DNA of 64,000 nucleotides from Corynebacterium sp. zg-331 (GTDB lineage Bacteria; Actinomycetota; Actinomycetes; Mycobacteriales; Mycobacteriaceae): NCBI RefSeq assembly GCF_014267345.1, contig NZ_JACMYD010000001.1, positions 372,001 to 436,000 of the forward strand, read 5' to 3'. Shown piece by piece: positions 9,145 to 18,644 of this stretch (position 1 is its first letter; each line of letters starts with the position of its first letter). The notes under the pieces were generated by a model. It saw only the letters and a program-made list of their open reading frames with translations, ran no database searches and was not told where the DNA came from. The position numbers and the translations under genes were made by a program.

Positions 9145-10410
9145 ATGTTTGCTTTTCTCGCCATGTCCGGCGCGCTCGCCGGCACCTCCATGACCTACTT
9201 TCATCGACACGAGCGCGAGCACCGCGCTCGGCTCGACGGCCTGCGCTATCACGTCCACGTCAATGGTATTCGCGGCAAGTCCACGCTGACCCGCATGATC
9301 GGCGGCGTGCTGCGCGAGGCCGGGCACAACACCATCGCCAAGACCACCGGCACCTATGCCTGCGTGATCGACGGCCAGGCCGAGGAATACCCCATTTCCC
9401 GCACCGGCCCGGCCAATATCAACGAACAGTACCGCTTTGTTAAGGAATGGATCACCCGGGACATCGACGCCCTGGTGGTGGAGTGCATGGCGGTCAAGCC
9501 CAAGTATCAGCGTATCTGTCAGGACACCATCTTGCGCTCGCCCATCACCGTGATCACCAATGTGCGTCTGGACCACCAAGAGGATATGGGCGATACCTTG
9601 GAGGAGATCGCCGCCTCGCTGTGCACCACGGTGCCGGACAATGGGGTGGTGATTACCGGCGAGCGCTCGCCCAAGCTGGTAGAGATCATCGGCCGCTACG
9701 CCCGCGAGCGCGGCAGCCGCTTGATCGTGGCGGAGGAGACCGAGCTTTCCCGTTCCCTGGTGACGCGCTTTAGCTACCAGCAGTTCGAGGAGAACATTGC
9801 GGTGGCCCTGGCCGTGGCCGAGGAACTGGGCATCGACGCCCAGACCGCCGTTCGTGGAATGCTCGCGGCCGCCCCGGACCCCGGCACCACCTCCGTCACG
9901 CAGATCCAGGAGGGCCGCGACTCGATGTTCTGGGTGCCCATGTTTGCCGTGAACGATTGGGAATCCACCGTGCGGGTCTTCGACAGCGTCTCGCAGACCG
10001 CCCTTCCCGATGCCTGCCGCCGCGTCGTGGCCCTCAACAACCGCTCCGATCGCACCGATCGCGCCGCCATGTTCATCGACCTCGTCTCCACCGATCTGCG
10101 CTCGAACATCGACCGCGTGGTGCTCTACGGCGACCTCCAGGAGGTGGTGCGCCAGCGCCTGATCGACCAGGGATTCCCGGAAAGCGGGATCATCACCACG
10201 ACCGATTGCGAGGTGGTGGATGAAACCGAGGACGGCAGGGAACTAGTGGCCCGCGCGCGGCGCGGCTTCGAGGGCCAGGACGTGGCCATCTTTGGCATGG
10301 TTAATATCCACACCGATCATGTCACGGCCATGCGCCGCTACATTTCCGACGTCGTGGCGCACACCCCGGTTTATGCCGCACCGGCCGAAAGCGAGGCCGC
10401 GGCACAGTGA
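9145..10410 (+). CDS. pgsB: poly-gamma-glutamate ligase PgsB/CapB
   Basis: An ATP-dependent amide ligase of the Mur ligase superfamily that polymerises glutamate through gamma-carboxyl bonds on the inner face of the membrane. The 421-residue protein begins with a short hydrophobic segment. It then shows the P-loop GIRGKST (residues 41-47), KTTGTYA, VVECMAVKPKYQ, a central NVRLDHQEDMG and AAPDPGTTSV, in the same order as Bacillus PgsB/CapB as I recall it. ATG 9145 follows an AGGAA. The frame extends upstream into ggt, but those residues do not belong to the family. Its stop overlaps the pgsC start by 4 nt. Confidence 0.9.
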   Translation: MFAFLAMSGALAGTSMTYFHRHEREHRARLDGLRYHVHVNGIRGKSTLTRMIGGVLREAGHNTIAKTTGTYACVIDGQAEEYPISRTGPANINEQYRFVKEWITRDIDALVVECMAVKPKYQRICQDTILRSPITVITNVRLDHQEDMGDTLEEIAASLCTTVPDNGVVITGERSPKLVEIIGRYARERGSRLIVAEETELSRSLVTRFSYQQFEENIAVALAVAEELGIDAQTAVRGMLAAAPDPGTTSVTQIQEGRDSMFWVPMFAVNDWESTVRVFDSVSQTALPDACRRVVALNNRSDRTDRAAMFIDLVSTDLRSNIDRVVLYGDLQEVVRQRLIDQGFPESGIITTTDCEVVDETEDGRELVARARRGFEGQDVAIFGMVNIHTDHVTAMRRYISDVVAHTPVYAAPAESEAAAQ

Positions 10411-11414
10411 TCAGCGTGGACTTTGGCTCCTATTACTTTTTGGTGGATCTCATCCACCTCACCTTCCTGGTGGGCCTGGTAATCAGCTACCTGTACTTCC
10501 GGTCCCGGCACGTCTCCGTGGGTGGCTCGCTGACCGTCGGCTACCTGGCGGCCTCGCTCTACATGCCGTGGAACGTGCTTTTTACCGTGGCGGTCTCCGT
10601 GCTGGCCTGGCTGCTCATTAAATACGTCGTCCTCAAGATCTGGCTGCCCAGGCCCCGCCAGATCTTCGCCATCGGCCTCTTTGCAGGAGTGCTGTGCGGG
10701 GGACTGTGGGTGATCGGCGGCCACTACCTCTTTGACACCCAGATTCACGGCATGGAGTTCGCGCTCATCGGGGTGATTGTGCCCGGCATGTTGTGCAACT
10801 CCTTGGTCAAGCAGGGCCCGAGCCGCACCCTGGTGCCCCTGGCCTGGATGGTGCCGCTGGCCGGACTGATCGGCCTGGGCCTGACCTGGCTGACCAGCGT
10901 GGTTTTGCCGTTGTCCTTTTCCAGCGCGCTGTTCGAGCAGATCCCGCGCTCCGATCCCAAGTTCTTTGGCATCGCGGCGGCCTCCGTGCTGTGCGCCATC
11001 CTCATTCAGGATGGTTTCCTCAAAGACCTCAGGCTGCGCACCGGCGGATACATTACCGCCGGTCTCCTGGTGGCTAGCTCCATGCATCCCCGCTACATCG
11101 CGGTGCTGGGTGCCTCGGCGGTGGTGGTGTGGGCGGCCTATAGCCTCTATGCGCGCCGGGTTCCGTTGTTTGGCAAGGATCGCTTCATCGTCTTGTGCGC
11201 GCTGTCCATCCTCGCCGTCATCGCCCTGGAGGCCCTGGTGGTGGCGCTGACCGGGCACCGCGTGGGCGGGGCGGAAAACATCGTCTTCTGCATCCTGCCG
11301 GCGATCGTGGCTAACGACGTGGTGCAGCATGGATGGAAGCGCACGGGTGGGGGACTGGGCCTGGCGGTGGCGGTGTGCGCGGCGATCGCCGCCCCGGTGG
11401 CGGCATTGTCCTAG
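10407..11414 (+). CDS. pgsC: PgsC/CapC-like membrane protein, double length
   Basis: Membrane partner of the poly-gamma-glutamate ligase. The GTG start overlaps the pgsB stop (GTGA), indicating translational coupling. At 335 residues it is more than twice the roughly 149 residues of Bacillus PgsC. The sequence appears to be two tandem PgsC units. [12 protein letters not shown] (first half) matches [12 protein letters not shown] (second half), and [17 protein letters not shown] matches [16 protein letters not shown], each following a stretch of helices at the same spacing. About ten or more hydrophobic segments are visible. No CapA/PgsA homologue is found in the window. The family call is firm in the conserved motifs; transport or scaffold function is inferred. 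Confidence 0.8.
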   Translation: MISVDFGSYYFLVDLIHLTFLVGLVISYLYFRSRHVSVGGSLTVGYLAASLYMPWNVLFTVAVSVLAWLLIKYVVLKIWLPRPRQIFAIGLFAGVLCGGLWVIGGHYLFDTQIHGMEFALIGVIVPGMLCNSLVKQGPSRTLVPLAWMVPLAGLIGLGLTWLTSVVLPLSFSSALFEQIPRSDPKFFGIAAASVLCAILIQDGFLKDLRLRTGGYITAGLLVASSMHPRYIAVLGASAVVVWAAYSLYARRVPLFGKDRFIVLCALSILAVIALEALVVALTGHRVGGAENIVFCILPAIVANDVVQHGWKRTGGGLGLAVAVCAAIAAPVAALS

Positions 11415-11470
11415 CCCGGTGGGGCGGCCTACCTCCGGGGCGATGGGCCACGGGGACTACCATGGGCGGC

Positions 11471-12343
11471 ATGTCTGCAACCCGTGCCAAGCTGACCCCC
11501 GGAACGCCGACCCCCATCCGCGCCGTACCCGAGCACATCGCTCGCCCGGAGTATGCGTGGAAGGACGAGGTACAAGAAAACGTGGGGGAGCCGTTTATCC
11601 AGACCCCCCACACTATTGAGGCCATGCGCGAGGCCTCCACAATTGCCGCCAACGCGCTGGCGGCCGCCGGCGCCGCCGTCCGCCCGGGCGTGACCACCGA
11701 TGAGATCGACCGCGTGGCCCACGAGTACATGATCGACCACGGCGCCTACCCCTCCACCCTGGGGTACCGGCACTTTCCCAAGTCCTGCTGCGTCTCCCTC
11801 AACGAGATCGTCTGCCACGGCATCCCCGATAGCACGGTGATCCAGGAAGGAGACATCGTCAATATCGACGTGACCGCCTACAAGAACGGCGTGCACGGCG
11901 ACACCAACGCTACTTTCCTGGCCGGGGAGGTCTCCGAGGATCATCGCCTGCTGGTGGAGCGCACCCGGGAGGCCACCATGCGCGGCATCAAGGCGGCCAA
12001 GCCAGGCCGGGAGATCAACGTGATCGGCCGGGTGATCGAGTCCTACGCCAAGCGCTTTGGCTACTCCGTGGTCACGGATTTCACCGGGCACGGGGTGGGC
12101 ACCACGTTCCACAACGGGCTGATCGTCCTGCACTACGATTCCGACGCCTACCGCGACGTCCTCGAACCGGGCATGACGCTGACCGTGGAGCCGATGATCA
12201 ACCTCGGCGGCCTGGACTACGATATCTGGGACGACGGCTGGACGGTGCAAAACCGCGATGGCAAGTTCACCGCCCAATTCGAGCACACCATCGTCATCAC
12301 CGAGGACGGCAACGAGATCCTTACCCTGCCCACCGAGTCCTAG
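11471..12343 (+). CDS. map: type I methionine aminopeptidase
   Basis: Removes N-terminal methionine from nascent proteins in the cytosol. From ATG 11471 it has 290 residues, including the N-terminal extension typical of actinobacterial MetAP-1c. All five metal ligands are visible: D133 and D144 ([18 protein letters not shown]), H207 (GHGVG), E240 (VEPM) and E271 (QFEHT). ATG 11462 is an alternative start. Its stop codon overlaps that of the convergent mtr gene, leaving no room for a separate terminator. Confidence 0.95.
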   Translation: MSATRAKLTPGTPTPIRAVPEHIARPEYAWKDEVQENVGEPFIQTPHTIEAMREASTIAANALAAAGAAVRPGVTTDEIDRVAHEYMIDHGAYPSTLGYRHFPKSCCVSLNEIVCHGIPDSTVIQEGDIVNIDVTAYKNGVHGDTNATFLAGEVSEDHRLLVERTREATMRGIKAAKPGREINVIGRVIESYAKRFGYSVVTDFTGHGVGTTFHNGLIVLHYDSDAYRDVLEPGMTLTVEPMINLGGLDYDIWDDGWTVQNRDGKFTAQFEHTIVITEDGNEILTLPTES

Positions 12344-13728
12344 AGATCCAGCCCCAACAGCGCGTTTTCTATCACCTCGGGCAGCGCGGGATGAATCCAG
12401 TACTGCCCGCGCGCGGCCTTGCGCGCGTCGATGTCGAAGGCCATGAGCGTGACCAGCTGCTGGATGAGCGTGGCCGCCTGCGGCCCCATTAGGTGCGCGC
12501 CCAGCAGCCGACCGGTGGCGCGATCCGCCACCAGCTTGACTAGCCCGGTGGTGTCCTCCATCGCCCAGCCGTAGGCCACGTCGCCGTATTTTTGCACCTT
12601 GATCGCCACCTCGATGCCGGCGCTCCGAGCCTGGTCTTCGGTGAGCCCCACGGTGGCGATTTGCGGATGGGTGAACACCGCCGCGGGCACATTGCTGTGC
12701 GGCAGCGGGCGCAGATCCTCCGGATGGCGCAGGTTGTGCCACACGGCGCGGGCCTCCGCGTTGGCCGCGTGCTTGAGCAGGTAGGGCGAAGAGACGTCGC
12801 CGAGGGCCCACACGCCCGGGGCGGTGGTGGAGCGGCCGTACTCGTCCACCTCCACCCGGCCTGCGGTCACGGAGACCCCACCGGCCTGAGCCTCTAGGCG
12901 ATCCCCGTTGGGTATGCGGCCGGTGGCCACCAGCAGGTGGGTAGCCTGGGCGGAGGAACCATCGCTGAGCGTGGCGGTGATAGTGCCGTCGGGGCCCTGG
13001 CGCAGCCCGGTGATCTCGGTGTTCAAGCGCACGTCGTAGCGCTGTTGAGCCAGCGCGGTGAATTCCCGGCTGATCTCCTCATCGAGGTGGCGCAGCAGGG
13101 CATTGGAGCGGTTTACGATGGTGACCCGGGTACCCAGGGCCTCGAACACGTGGGCAAACTCCATGGCGATGGAGCCGCTGCCCACGATCAGGAGGGAGTC
13201 CGGCTGCTCGGGCAGGCGCATGATTGTCTCGTTGGTGTGATACTCCACCCCGGAATCCGCGATGACCGGGGGAATCATGGGGCGAGAGCCCGCCGCGATG
13301 ACCACGTTATCGGCGGAAATGATGGCCTCCCGCTCGCCCTGCCCGGTGCGCAGGGTGCGCTCGCCCACGAACACTGCGTGCCGGTCGTAGACGTCGATAT
13401 TGGGTGTTTGCGCCCCGCGCCGGTAGGCCTCTCCGCCCCGGGAGATGGGGTCGATGCGCTTGTCGAACACGCGGGAGACGATGCCGGGCCAGTCCACGGA
13501 GGTCACCTGCGCGTGCACGCCCAGGCGGGCGGCGTTGCGGGCCTCAAAGGCGAGGTCGGCGGCGTGGACGTACATCTTGGTGGGGATGCAGCCCACATTC
13601 AGGCAGGTGCCGCCGAAACGGGCCTCCTCGACGAGGGCGATGGAGAGATCTTCGAACTCGGGCGGCAGGGTGTTTCCGGAACCGGAACCGATGACGATGA
13701 GATCGTAGTGCTTGGTGTGGGGACGCAT
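12340..13728 (-). CDS. mtr: mycothione reductase
   Basis: NADPH-dependent flavoprotein that reduces mycothiol disulfide, the actinobacterial counterpart of glutathione reductase. From ATG 13728 it has 462 residues, close to the mycobacterial enzyme. Visible are the FAD loop GSGSGN (residues 14-19), the redox disulfide C42/C47 in GGTCLNVGC, an NADPH-binding [10 protein letters not shown], the second FAD motif [16 protein letters not shown], and the C-terminal catalytic HPALPEV. TATGGT at 13739-13744 on this strand fits a leaderless start at 13728; ATG 13743 is the alternative. The hydrolase gene lies just upstream on the same strand. Confidence 0.95.
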   Translation of the reverse strand: MRPHTKHYDLIVIGSGSGNTLPPEFEDLSIALVEEARFGGTCLNVGCIPTKMYVHAADLAFEARNAARLGVHAQVTSVDWPGIVSRVFDKRIDPISRGGEAYRRGAQTPNIDVYDRHAVFVGERTLRTGQGEREAIISADNVVIAAGSRPMIPPVIADSGVEYHTNETIMRLPEQPDSLLIVGSGSIAMEFAHVFEALGTRVTIVNRSNALLRHLDEEISREFTALAQQRYDVRLNTEITGLRQGPDGTITATLSDGSSAQATHLLVATGRIPNGDRLEAQAGGVSVTAGRVEVDEYGRSTTAPGVWALGDVSSPYLLKHAANAEARAVWHNLRHPEDLRPLPHSNVPAAVFTHPQIATVGLTEDQARSAGIEVAIKVQKYGDVAYGWAMEDTTGLVKLVADRATGRLLGAHLMGPQAATLIQQLVTLMAFDIDARKAARGQYWIHPALPEVIENALLGLDL

Positions 13729-13756
13729 ATGGGCACTAACCATAGGGGAGGGCCGA

Positions 13757-14770
13757 TTATTTCGTGCTATCGTGCCGCGCCCCGAGCACTCGATCCAACC
13801 AGGAGAAAGTCTCCTCGAAGGCCGCTTCGCGCACGAGCGGGGTGGACAGGAAAACATCGTGGCGCGCGGAATCCAAGGAGATGACCGTGGAATCCTCGGA
13901 CAACCCGGGGGCTAGGCGCTGAATCTGCGTCACGTCGAGGACCGTGTCCGCGCTATCGGAGGCCGCCGAGTATTCGTGCCCCAGCCAGGATTTGGCAGAA
14001 CACAGCGTAAGCAGGGGCAGGGGGAGCCTGGGTTGTGCCCGCACGGCGGCCTGCCCGGCAAAGATCGCCTCGATCCAGCCGTAGTACTTGCGGTGCCCGC
14101 CCAGGGGCTTCATGGTGGTGTTATAGTCCCACTCCCCGCCCAGGGAGCGGTGTAGGGAACGCCCGTAGGCGCTGACCTCCTTGGTCGGCAGGGAGAAAAA
14201 GGGGCGCACCTTGCCGATGGTGCTGGTGAGCGCCTTGGTGCCGAGCACCACGGGGCGGGGGAAGGGCATGTCGAGCCAGGGGCTATTGAGGATGGCCGCC
14301 GGGATGCGGCCAAAGAGGCCGGGGTCGGCGGCGCGCAGGTGATCCAGCCACAGGGTGGCGATGAGGCCTCCGGTGGAGTGGGCTAGCGGGATCACGCCGC
14401 CGTGACGTTGGGCGAGCAGCCGCGCCGTCGCGTTCAGCTCCGGGTAGTAGTGGCGCAGATCGCTGGTGTAATGCCAGTGCTGGCCCGGGCGGTGGGAGCG
14501 CCCGCACTTGCGCAGATCTAGCGCGTAGAAGGCATACCCTTGGTCGGTGAAGCGCTCCGCCACGTGCGCGTGGAAGAAGTAGTCGGTCATGCCATGCAGC
14601 CACAAGACCGCGGGGCGAGGGTTGTCTAAGGAGGTCTCGGCGCGCACCAGGGTAGCCAGGGCCTCACCCTCCTCGTCCGGGTCGTGGCCAAAATTTAAGG
14701 TGGCGGCGGAAAAACCCGCCCCCAGCATGTCGGCATCCCAGAGTGGTTCTTGCTCGGAGTCGTGATTCAT
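13757..14770 (-). CDS. alpha/beta hydrolase, serine type
   Basis: A 337-residue alpha/beta-hydrolase-fold protein of the lysophospholipase/S33 kind. Oxyanion-loop [10 protein letters not shown], the nucleophile elbow AHSTGG and a late SARHDVF supplying the likely catalytic histidine are visible. No signal peptide is present, so it is probably cytosolic. The substrate is unknown. It ends 28 nt before mtr and is likely cotranscribed with it. A TACACT box lies shortly upstream of the ATG. Confidence 0.8.
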   Translation of the reverse strand: MNHDSEQEPLWDADMLGAGFSAATLNFGHDPDEEGEALATLVRAETSLDNPRPAVLWLHGMTDYFFHAHVAERFTDQGYAFYALDLRKCGRSHRPGQHWHYTSDLRHYYPELNATARLLAQRHGGVIPLAHSTGGLIATLWLDHLRAADPGLFGRIPAAILNSPWLDMPFPRPVVLGTKALTSTIGKVRPFFSLPTKEVSAYGRSLHRSLGGEWDYNTTMKPLGGHRKYYGWIEAIFAGQAAVRAQPRLPLPLLTLCSAKSWLGHEYSAASDSADTVLDVTQIQRLAPGLSEDSTVISLDSARHDVFLSTPLVREAAFEETFSWLDRVLGARHDSTK

Positions 14771-14863
14771 ATCGAGACAGTGTAGACAGTCTCGCAGCGT
14801 GGAGACGGGGGAGGAGGCGGGGGTGGGATTCGGTAGCCGTGGCGTGCTGGAACACCCGATTGC

Positions 14864-14880
14864 GGCGCGCGAGGCGCGCC
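14864..14880. repeat. short perfect GC hairpin upstream of mqo
   Basis: GGCGCGC (14864-14870) and GCGCGCC (14874-14880) pair perfectly around a 3-nt loop, midway in the 248-nt gap between two divergent genes. It could be a protein-binding site or chance in GC-rich DNA. The rest of the gap shows only weak promoter-like boxes. Confidence 0.35.
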
Positions 14881-15018
14881 ATAGTGCGGGATTTTATTCT
14901 CCGAGGGCGTAAGGTGTAGGTCACTGACTGCGGCCCGCGTGAGCAAGAAGCGGCGCTGCGGGGTGGCAGGAGCCAAGTCAGACAGCCGCCAGCGCTAAGG
15001 AAAAAGAGGTAAAGAACA

Positions 15019-16506
15019 GTGTCTGAGAATGCAAGGATCAGCGACGAGGTGGATGTCGCACTCATCGGTGCGGGGATCATGAGCGCCACCCTGGGCGCCA
15101 TGCTGCGAGAGCTGGAACCCACGTGGACGCAGATGGTGATCGAGCGCCTCGACGGTGCCGCGATGGAGTCCTCCTCCCCCTGGAATAACGCCGGTACCGG
15201 CCACTCGGCCCTGTGCGAGTTGAACTACACGCCGGAGAAAAACGGCAAGATCGACGTGACCAAAGCCGTGGCCATTAACGAGAAGTTCCAGGTTTCTCGG
15301 CAGTTCTGGTCTCATCAGGTCATCAGCGGCGTGCTGCCTTCCCCCCGGGACTTCATCAACCCCGTCCCCCATGTGTCCCTCGCCCAGGGCGCGGATCAGG
15401 TGGGATACCTGCGACGCCGCTACGAGGTGCTGGCGAGTCACCCGCTCTTCCCGAACATGAAGTTTACCGATGATCGCGACGAGTTCGCGGAGAAGCTGCC
15501 GCTCATGGCCGCCGGGCGCGCGCACGCCGACGACGTGGCTATTTCCTGGACCGACGCCGGAACAGACATCAATTATGGCTCCCTGACCCGCCAGTTCTTC
15601 GACGCCAGCCAGCGCGCCGGCACGCAGTTCCGCTACGGCCACGAGGTCAAGGGCCTCAAGCGCGAGGGCAAGAAGTGGCACATCACCGTCAAGAACGTCC
15701 ACACGGGTGACCTCTCCGTGGTGCGGGCGAACTTTGTGTTCGTGGGCGCCGGCGGCTACGCGCTCGATCTCCTACGCAAGGCCGGGGTGGCCGACGTGCG
15801 CGGCATCGCTGGGTTCCCTATCTCCGGCATGTGGCTGCGCTGCACCAACGAGGAGCTGATCGCGCAGCACCAGGCCAAGGTCTATGGCAAGGCGCGCGTG
15901 GGTGCCCCGCCGATGTCGGTGCCGCACCTGGATACCCGCGTGATCGATGGCAAGCGCGGCCTGCTCTTTGGCCCGTTTGCTGGGTGGACGCCCAAGTTCC
16001 TCAAGAAGGGCTCCTATCTCGACCTATTCAAGTCCATCCGCCCGGATAACATCCCCTCCTACCTCGGCGTGGCGGTGCAAGAATTCGGCCTGACCAAGTA
16101 CCTTGTCACCGAGGTGCTCAAAAACTTCGACAGTCGTGTCGACACCCTGCGCGAATACATGCCTTTGGCCGAGGGCAAGGATTGGGAGACCGTGATCGCT
16201 GGCCAGCGCGTGCAGGTGATCCAGCCGGTGGCCGCACCGCGCTTCGGTTCCCTGGAGTTCGGTACGGCCCTGGTCAACGACACCGAGGGTTCCATCGCCG
16301 GCCTGCTCGGCGCCTCCCCCGGAGCCTCCATCGCCCCGGCGGCGATGGTGGAGCTGCTGGAACGCTGCTTCGGTGAGCGCATGATCGATTGGGCCGATAA
16401 GCTCATCGAGATGATTCCCTCCTATGGCCATAAGCTTGCTGGGGAGCCGGACATGTTCGCGGAGGTTTGGGAGAACACCCAGCGTACGCTCCAGCTGGAG
16501 AGCTAG
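15019..16506 (+). CDS. mqo: malate:quinone oxidoreductase
   Basis: Membrane-associated FAD enzyme that oxidises malate to oxaloacetate and passes electrons to menaquinone, replacing or paralleling malate dehydrogenase in the TCA cycle. It has 495 residues, normal for the family. Visible are the FAD motif ALIGAGIMSATLG near the N-terminus, the SPWNNAGTGHSALCELNYTP family signature, and SPGASIAPAAM near the C-terminus. The GTG start at 15019 is preceded by AAGAGGTAAAG. It is transcribed divergently from the hydrolase-mtr pair. Confidence 0.97.
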   Translation: MSENARISDEVDVALIGAGIMSATLGAMLRELEPTWTQMVIERLDGAAMESSSPWNNAGTGHSALCELNYTPEKNGKIDVTKAVAINEKFQVSRQFWSHQVISGVLPSPRDFINPVPHVSLAQGADQVGYLRRRYEVLASHPLFPNMKFTDDRDEFAEKLPLMAAGRAHADDVAISWTDAGTDINYGSLTRQFFDASQRAGTQFRYGHEVKGLKREGKKWHITVKNVHTGDLSVVRANFVFVGAGGYALDLLRKAGVADVRGIAGFPISGMWLRCTNEELIAQHQAKVYGKARVGAPPMSVPHLDTRVIDGKRGLLFGPFAGWTPKFLKKGSYLDLFKSIRPDNIPSYLGVAVQEFGLTKYLVTEVLKNFDSRVDTLREYMPLAEGKDWETVIAGQRVQVIQPVAAPRFGSLEFGTALVNDTEGSIAGLLGASPGASIAPAAMVELLERCFGERMIDWADKLIEMIPSYGHKLAGEPDMFAEVWENTQRTLQLES

Positions 16507-16521
16507 TCGGCTTAGGCCGAA

Positions 16522-16557
16522 ACCGCCGCTTCTTCGCTTCATGCGAGGGGCGGCGGT
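16522..16557 (+). terminator. hairpin after mqo
   Basis: ACCGCCGC (16522-16529) pairs with GCGGCGGT (16550-16557). No clear T-tract follows directly, so termination is plausible but not certain. Confidence 0.45.
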
Positions 16558-16572
16558 GGCGTTTGGGCGTAG

Positions 16573-16690
16573 TTTTCTCATCGCTGCGTGACGGATGTGG
16601 TTCTCGGAAGCACCACGGGGCTGAGTCGAGCGACCGCCATGCCTCCGTGTGTCGGTAGGCAACCACACCGGTCACACAGGGGTGAGAAAA
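16573..16690. other. candidate structured RNA element between mqo and cobA
   Basis: An outer helix can form between TTTTCTCA (16573-16580) and TGAGAAAA (16683-16690). Inside lie a GTGGT/ACCAC hairpin (16597-16616) and a longer one in which GTGTG-TCGGT (16647-16656) pairs with ACCGG-T-CACAC (16667-16677). The architecture resembles a closed multi-stem RNA. I could not assign it to a known class, and no cobalamin-riboswitch B12 box is visible. Confidence 0.4.
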
Positions 16691-16731
16691 AATCGCGAGG
16701 AGCCGCCCCCGTGCCGGTACACTCGATGCCC

Positions 16732-17502
16732 ATGAGGGCACAGCAGCAGCATCCCACCCCCGGCCGCGTCTTTTTAGTGGGGGGAGGCCCGGGCGCCTGG
16801 GATCTCATCACCGTGCGTGGCATGAGGGCGCTGCAACGAGCCGACGTCATCCTGGCCGATCATCTTGGCCCCACCGCGGAGCTGGATCGGCTCTGCGATA
16901 CCTCCACCACCACGATCATCGACGTGGCCAAGATGCCCTACGGGCGCAGGACCGCTCAGGAAAAGATCAACGAGCTGCTGGTAGAGTACGCCCGCGCCGG
17001 GGCCGTGGTGGCCCGGCTCAAGGGCGGGGACCCCTACGTGTTTGGCCGCGGCTTCGAGGAATACGAATACTGCCTGAGCCACGGCATCGAGTGCGAGGTG
17101 ATTCCCGGGGTGAGTTCCGCGGTGGCGGTACCCGCCCTGGCGGGGGTGCCGCTCACGCAGCGCGGCATGGTGCATTCCTTTCACGTGGTCTCGGGGCACC
17201 TCCCGCCCGGGCACCCGCGCTCCGAGGTGGATTGGGGGGCGTTGGCGCGCAGCGGCGGCACCATCGTGGTGATCATGGGGGTGCGCCAGGCCGGGCCGAT
17301 CGCGCAGGCGCTTATCGACGCCGCCTTGGACCCCGCCACGCCCTGCGTGATCGTGCAGGAGGGCAGCACGGAGAATCAGCGCGTGGTGCGGTGTGACCTG
17401 GGGAGCCTGGCGGACACTATGCGGGATAAGGACGTGCGTTCTCCAGCGGTGTACGTGATCGGGGAGGTGGCCGGGCTGAGCGCGGATCAGCCCCAGGGAT
17501 GA
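16732..17502 (+). CDS. cobA: uroporphyrinogen-III C-methyltransferase
   Basis: Transfers two methyl groups from S-adenosylmethionine to uroporphyrinogen III, giving precorrin-2 for siroheme and cobalamin. The 256-residue length matches a stand-alone SUMT without the CysG extensions. Motifs visible are VFLVGGGPGAWDLIT, RLKGGDPYVFGRG, EVIPGVSSA, PLTQRG and VVIMG. The start is uncertain: a TACACT box at 16718-16723 would place transcription at the ATG at 16732, while ATG 16726 and GTG 16711 are also in frame. Confidence 0.93.
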   Translation: MRAQQQHPTPGRVFLVGGGPGAWDLITVRGMRALQRADVILADHLGPTAELDRLCDTSTTTIIDVAKMPYGRRTAQEKINELLVEYARAGAVVARLKGGDPYVFGRGFEEYEYCLSHGIECEVIPGVSSAVAVPALAGVPLTQRGMVHSFHVVSGHLPPGHPRSEVDWGALARSGGTIVVIMGVRQAGPIAQALIDAALDPATPCVIVQEGSTENQRVVRCDLGSLADTMRDKDVRSPAVYVIGEVAGLSADQPQG

Positions 17503-17540
17503 GGCGTGCCCGGGCCTGCCGGGGGTAGCGTGGGGGAACT

Positions 17541-18644
17541 ATGAAGTTTCTTAAGCGTGTGTGGCCGACGCGATGGGTGGGGCATCCTTTAAGGGTTTTA
17601 TTGATAATTTTGGTGGGTTCCGCATTTGCTGAAATATTTACCAGAAATGGATTTATTTACGGTGCGGTCTGCTTATCTACCTTTTTCGCTATAATATTTG
17701 TTCCGATACTGGCGGGCCGCGCCTCCGCTGTCATCTGCGCTCACCTTATTCTTCTGGCGGTTTTGGGATACCCCTACCCGACGGCGGTATACATTATCTT
17801 CATATTCATGTATGCGGGTTATATCTCCGCCGTGCTATCCAGTAGTAAGAATTCTAAAATCTGGTTACTGGTCATCGTTTCGATTTGTTTGCTGTGGAAT
17901 TTTTTCTCCTTCGAGGAATCATTTTTCTGGGTTTTGGGTCGCGCCGCCGTTGCTATTTTGCCTACGTCTTTGGTTTGGTTGGTTGGATTTTCCATGAAAC
18001 AGCGTCGGGAAAATCTTTTATTAATGCGTGAGAGGGCCGAGCTGACGGGGATCCTAGAGCGCAACAGAATCGCCCGCGAGATGCACGATATTATCGCGCA
18101 CAATCTTTCCGGCGTGATCGCCCTGGCCGATGGCGCCCGGTATAGCGCGGTCCGCGATCCGCAGGTGGCGGTGGACACCCTGGAGGTGATCTCGGAAACA
18201 TCCCGCGATGCGCTCAATCAGATACGAGGTTTGCTATCGGTGTTGCGCGATGAGGAAGGGAGGGATCGTCACTCCGCTCCCGGCATAACCGATATTTTGG
18301 CCCTGGTCAGCGACGCCCGGCGTAATGGCTTGGAGCTCATGGTCACCGGATTGGATTCTCTTCCGGACGATCTTCCTCCCTTGCTGCAATTTACTCTTTA
18401 TCGCACTGTGCAGGAGCTGCTAACCAACATGCTCAAATACTCTTCTACCAGAACGGGCAGCATCAAGGTGGAGGTGTCGGGACGCACCATCGCCATTTAT
18501 TCGCGCAACCCCACGGAGGGCGAGCCCTCGTCCGGCGGTTTTGGCCTGATGGGGATGCGGGAGCGACTGCAATCCCAGGGTGGCACCCTGGAGGCGGAAA
18601 GAAAGGGCGGAGATTTTCTAGTGAAGGCACAGGTGGCGGCGTGA
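17541..18644 (+). CDS. NarL-family sensor histidine kinase
   Basis: A 367-residue membrane sensor kinase. Residues 1-155 hold about six closely spaced membrane helices with almost no extracellular loops, so the signal is probably sensed in or at the membrane. The HisKA_3 phosphorylation box is EMHDIIAHNLSG with H182. The ATP-binding domain shows ELLTNMLKYSS and GFGLMGMRERL. The membrane-domain DNA is visibly richer in A/T than its neighbours. It overlaps the response regulator gene by 4 nt (GTGA). Linkage to an ABC transporter suggests an envelope-stress or antimicrobial-peptide signal, which is inference. Confidence 0.9.
   Translation: MKFLKRVWPTRWVGHPLRVLLIILVGSAFAEIFTRNGFIYGAVCLSTFFAIIFVPILAGRASAVICAHLILLAVLGYPYPTAVYIIFIFMYAGYISAVLSSSKNSKIWLLVIVSICLLWNFFSFEESFFWVLGRAAVAILPTSLVWLVGFSMKQRRENLLLMRERAELTGILERNRIAREMHDIIAHNLSGVIALADGARYSAVRDPQVAVDTLEVISETSRDALNQIRGLLSVLRDEEGRDRHSAPGITDILALVSDARRNGLELMVTGLDSLPDDLPPLLQFTLYRTVQELLTNMLKYSSTRTGSIKVEVSGRTIAIYSRNPTEGEPSSGGFGLMGMRERLQSQGGTLEAERKGGDFLVKAQVAA

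Noticed and set aside
7461-9191. 576-codon open frame opposite the gamma-glutamyltransferase gene
   Set aside because: Gly/His-rich antisense shadow with no recognisable domain.
16573-16731. Cobalamin or SAM riboswitch ahead of cobA
   Set aside because: No B12 box or other known core motif is visible, so the region is kept only as an unassigned structured element.
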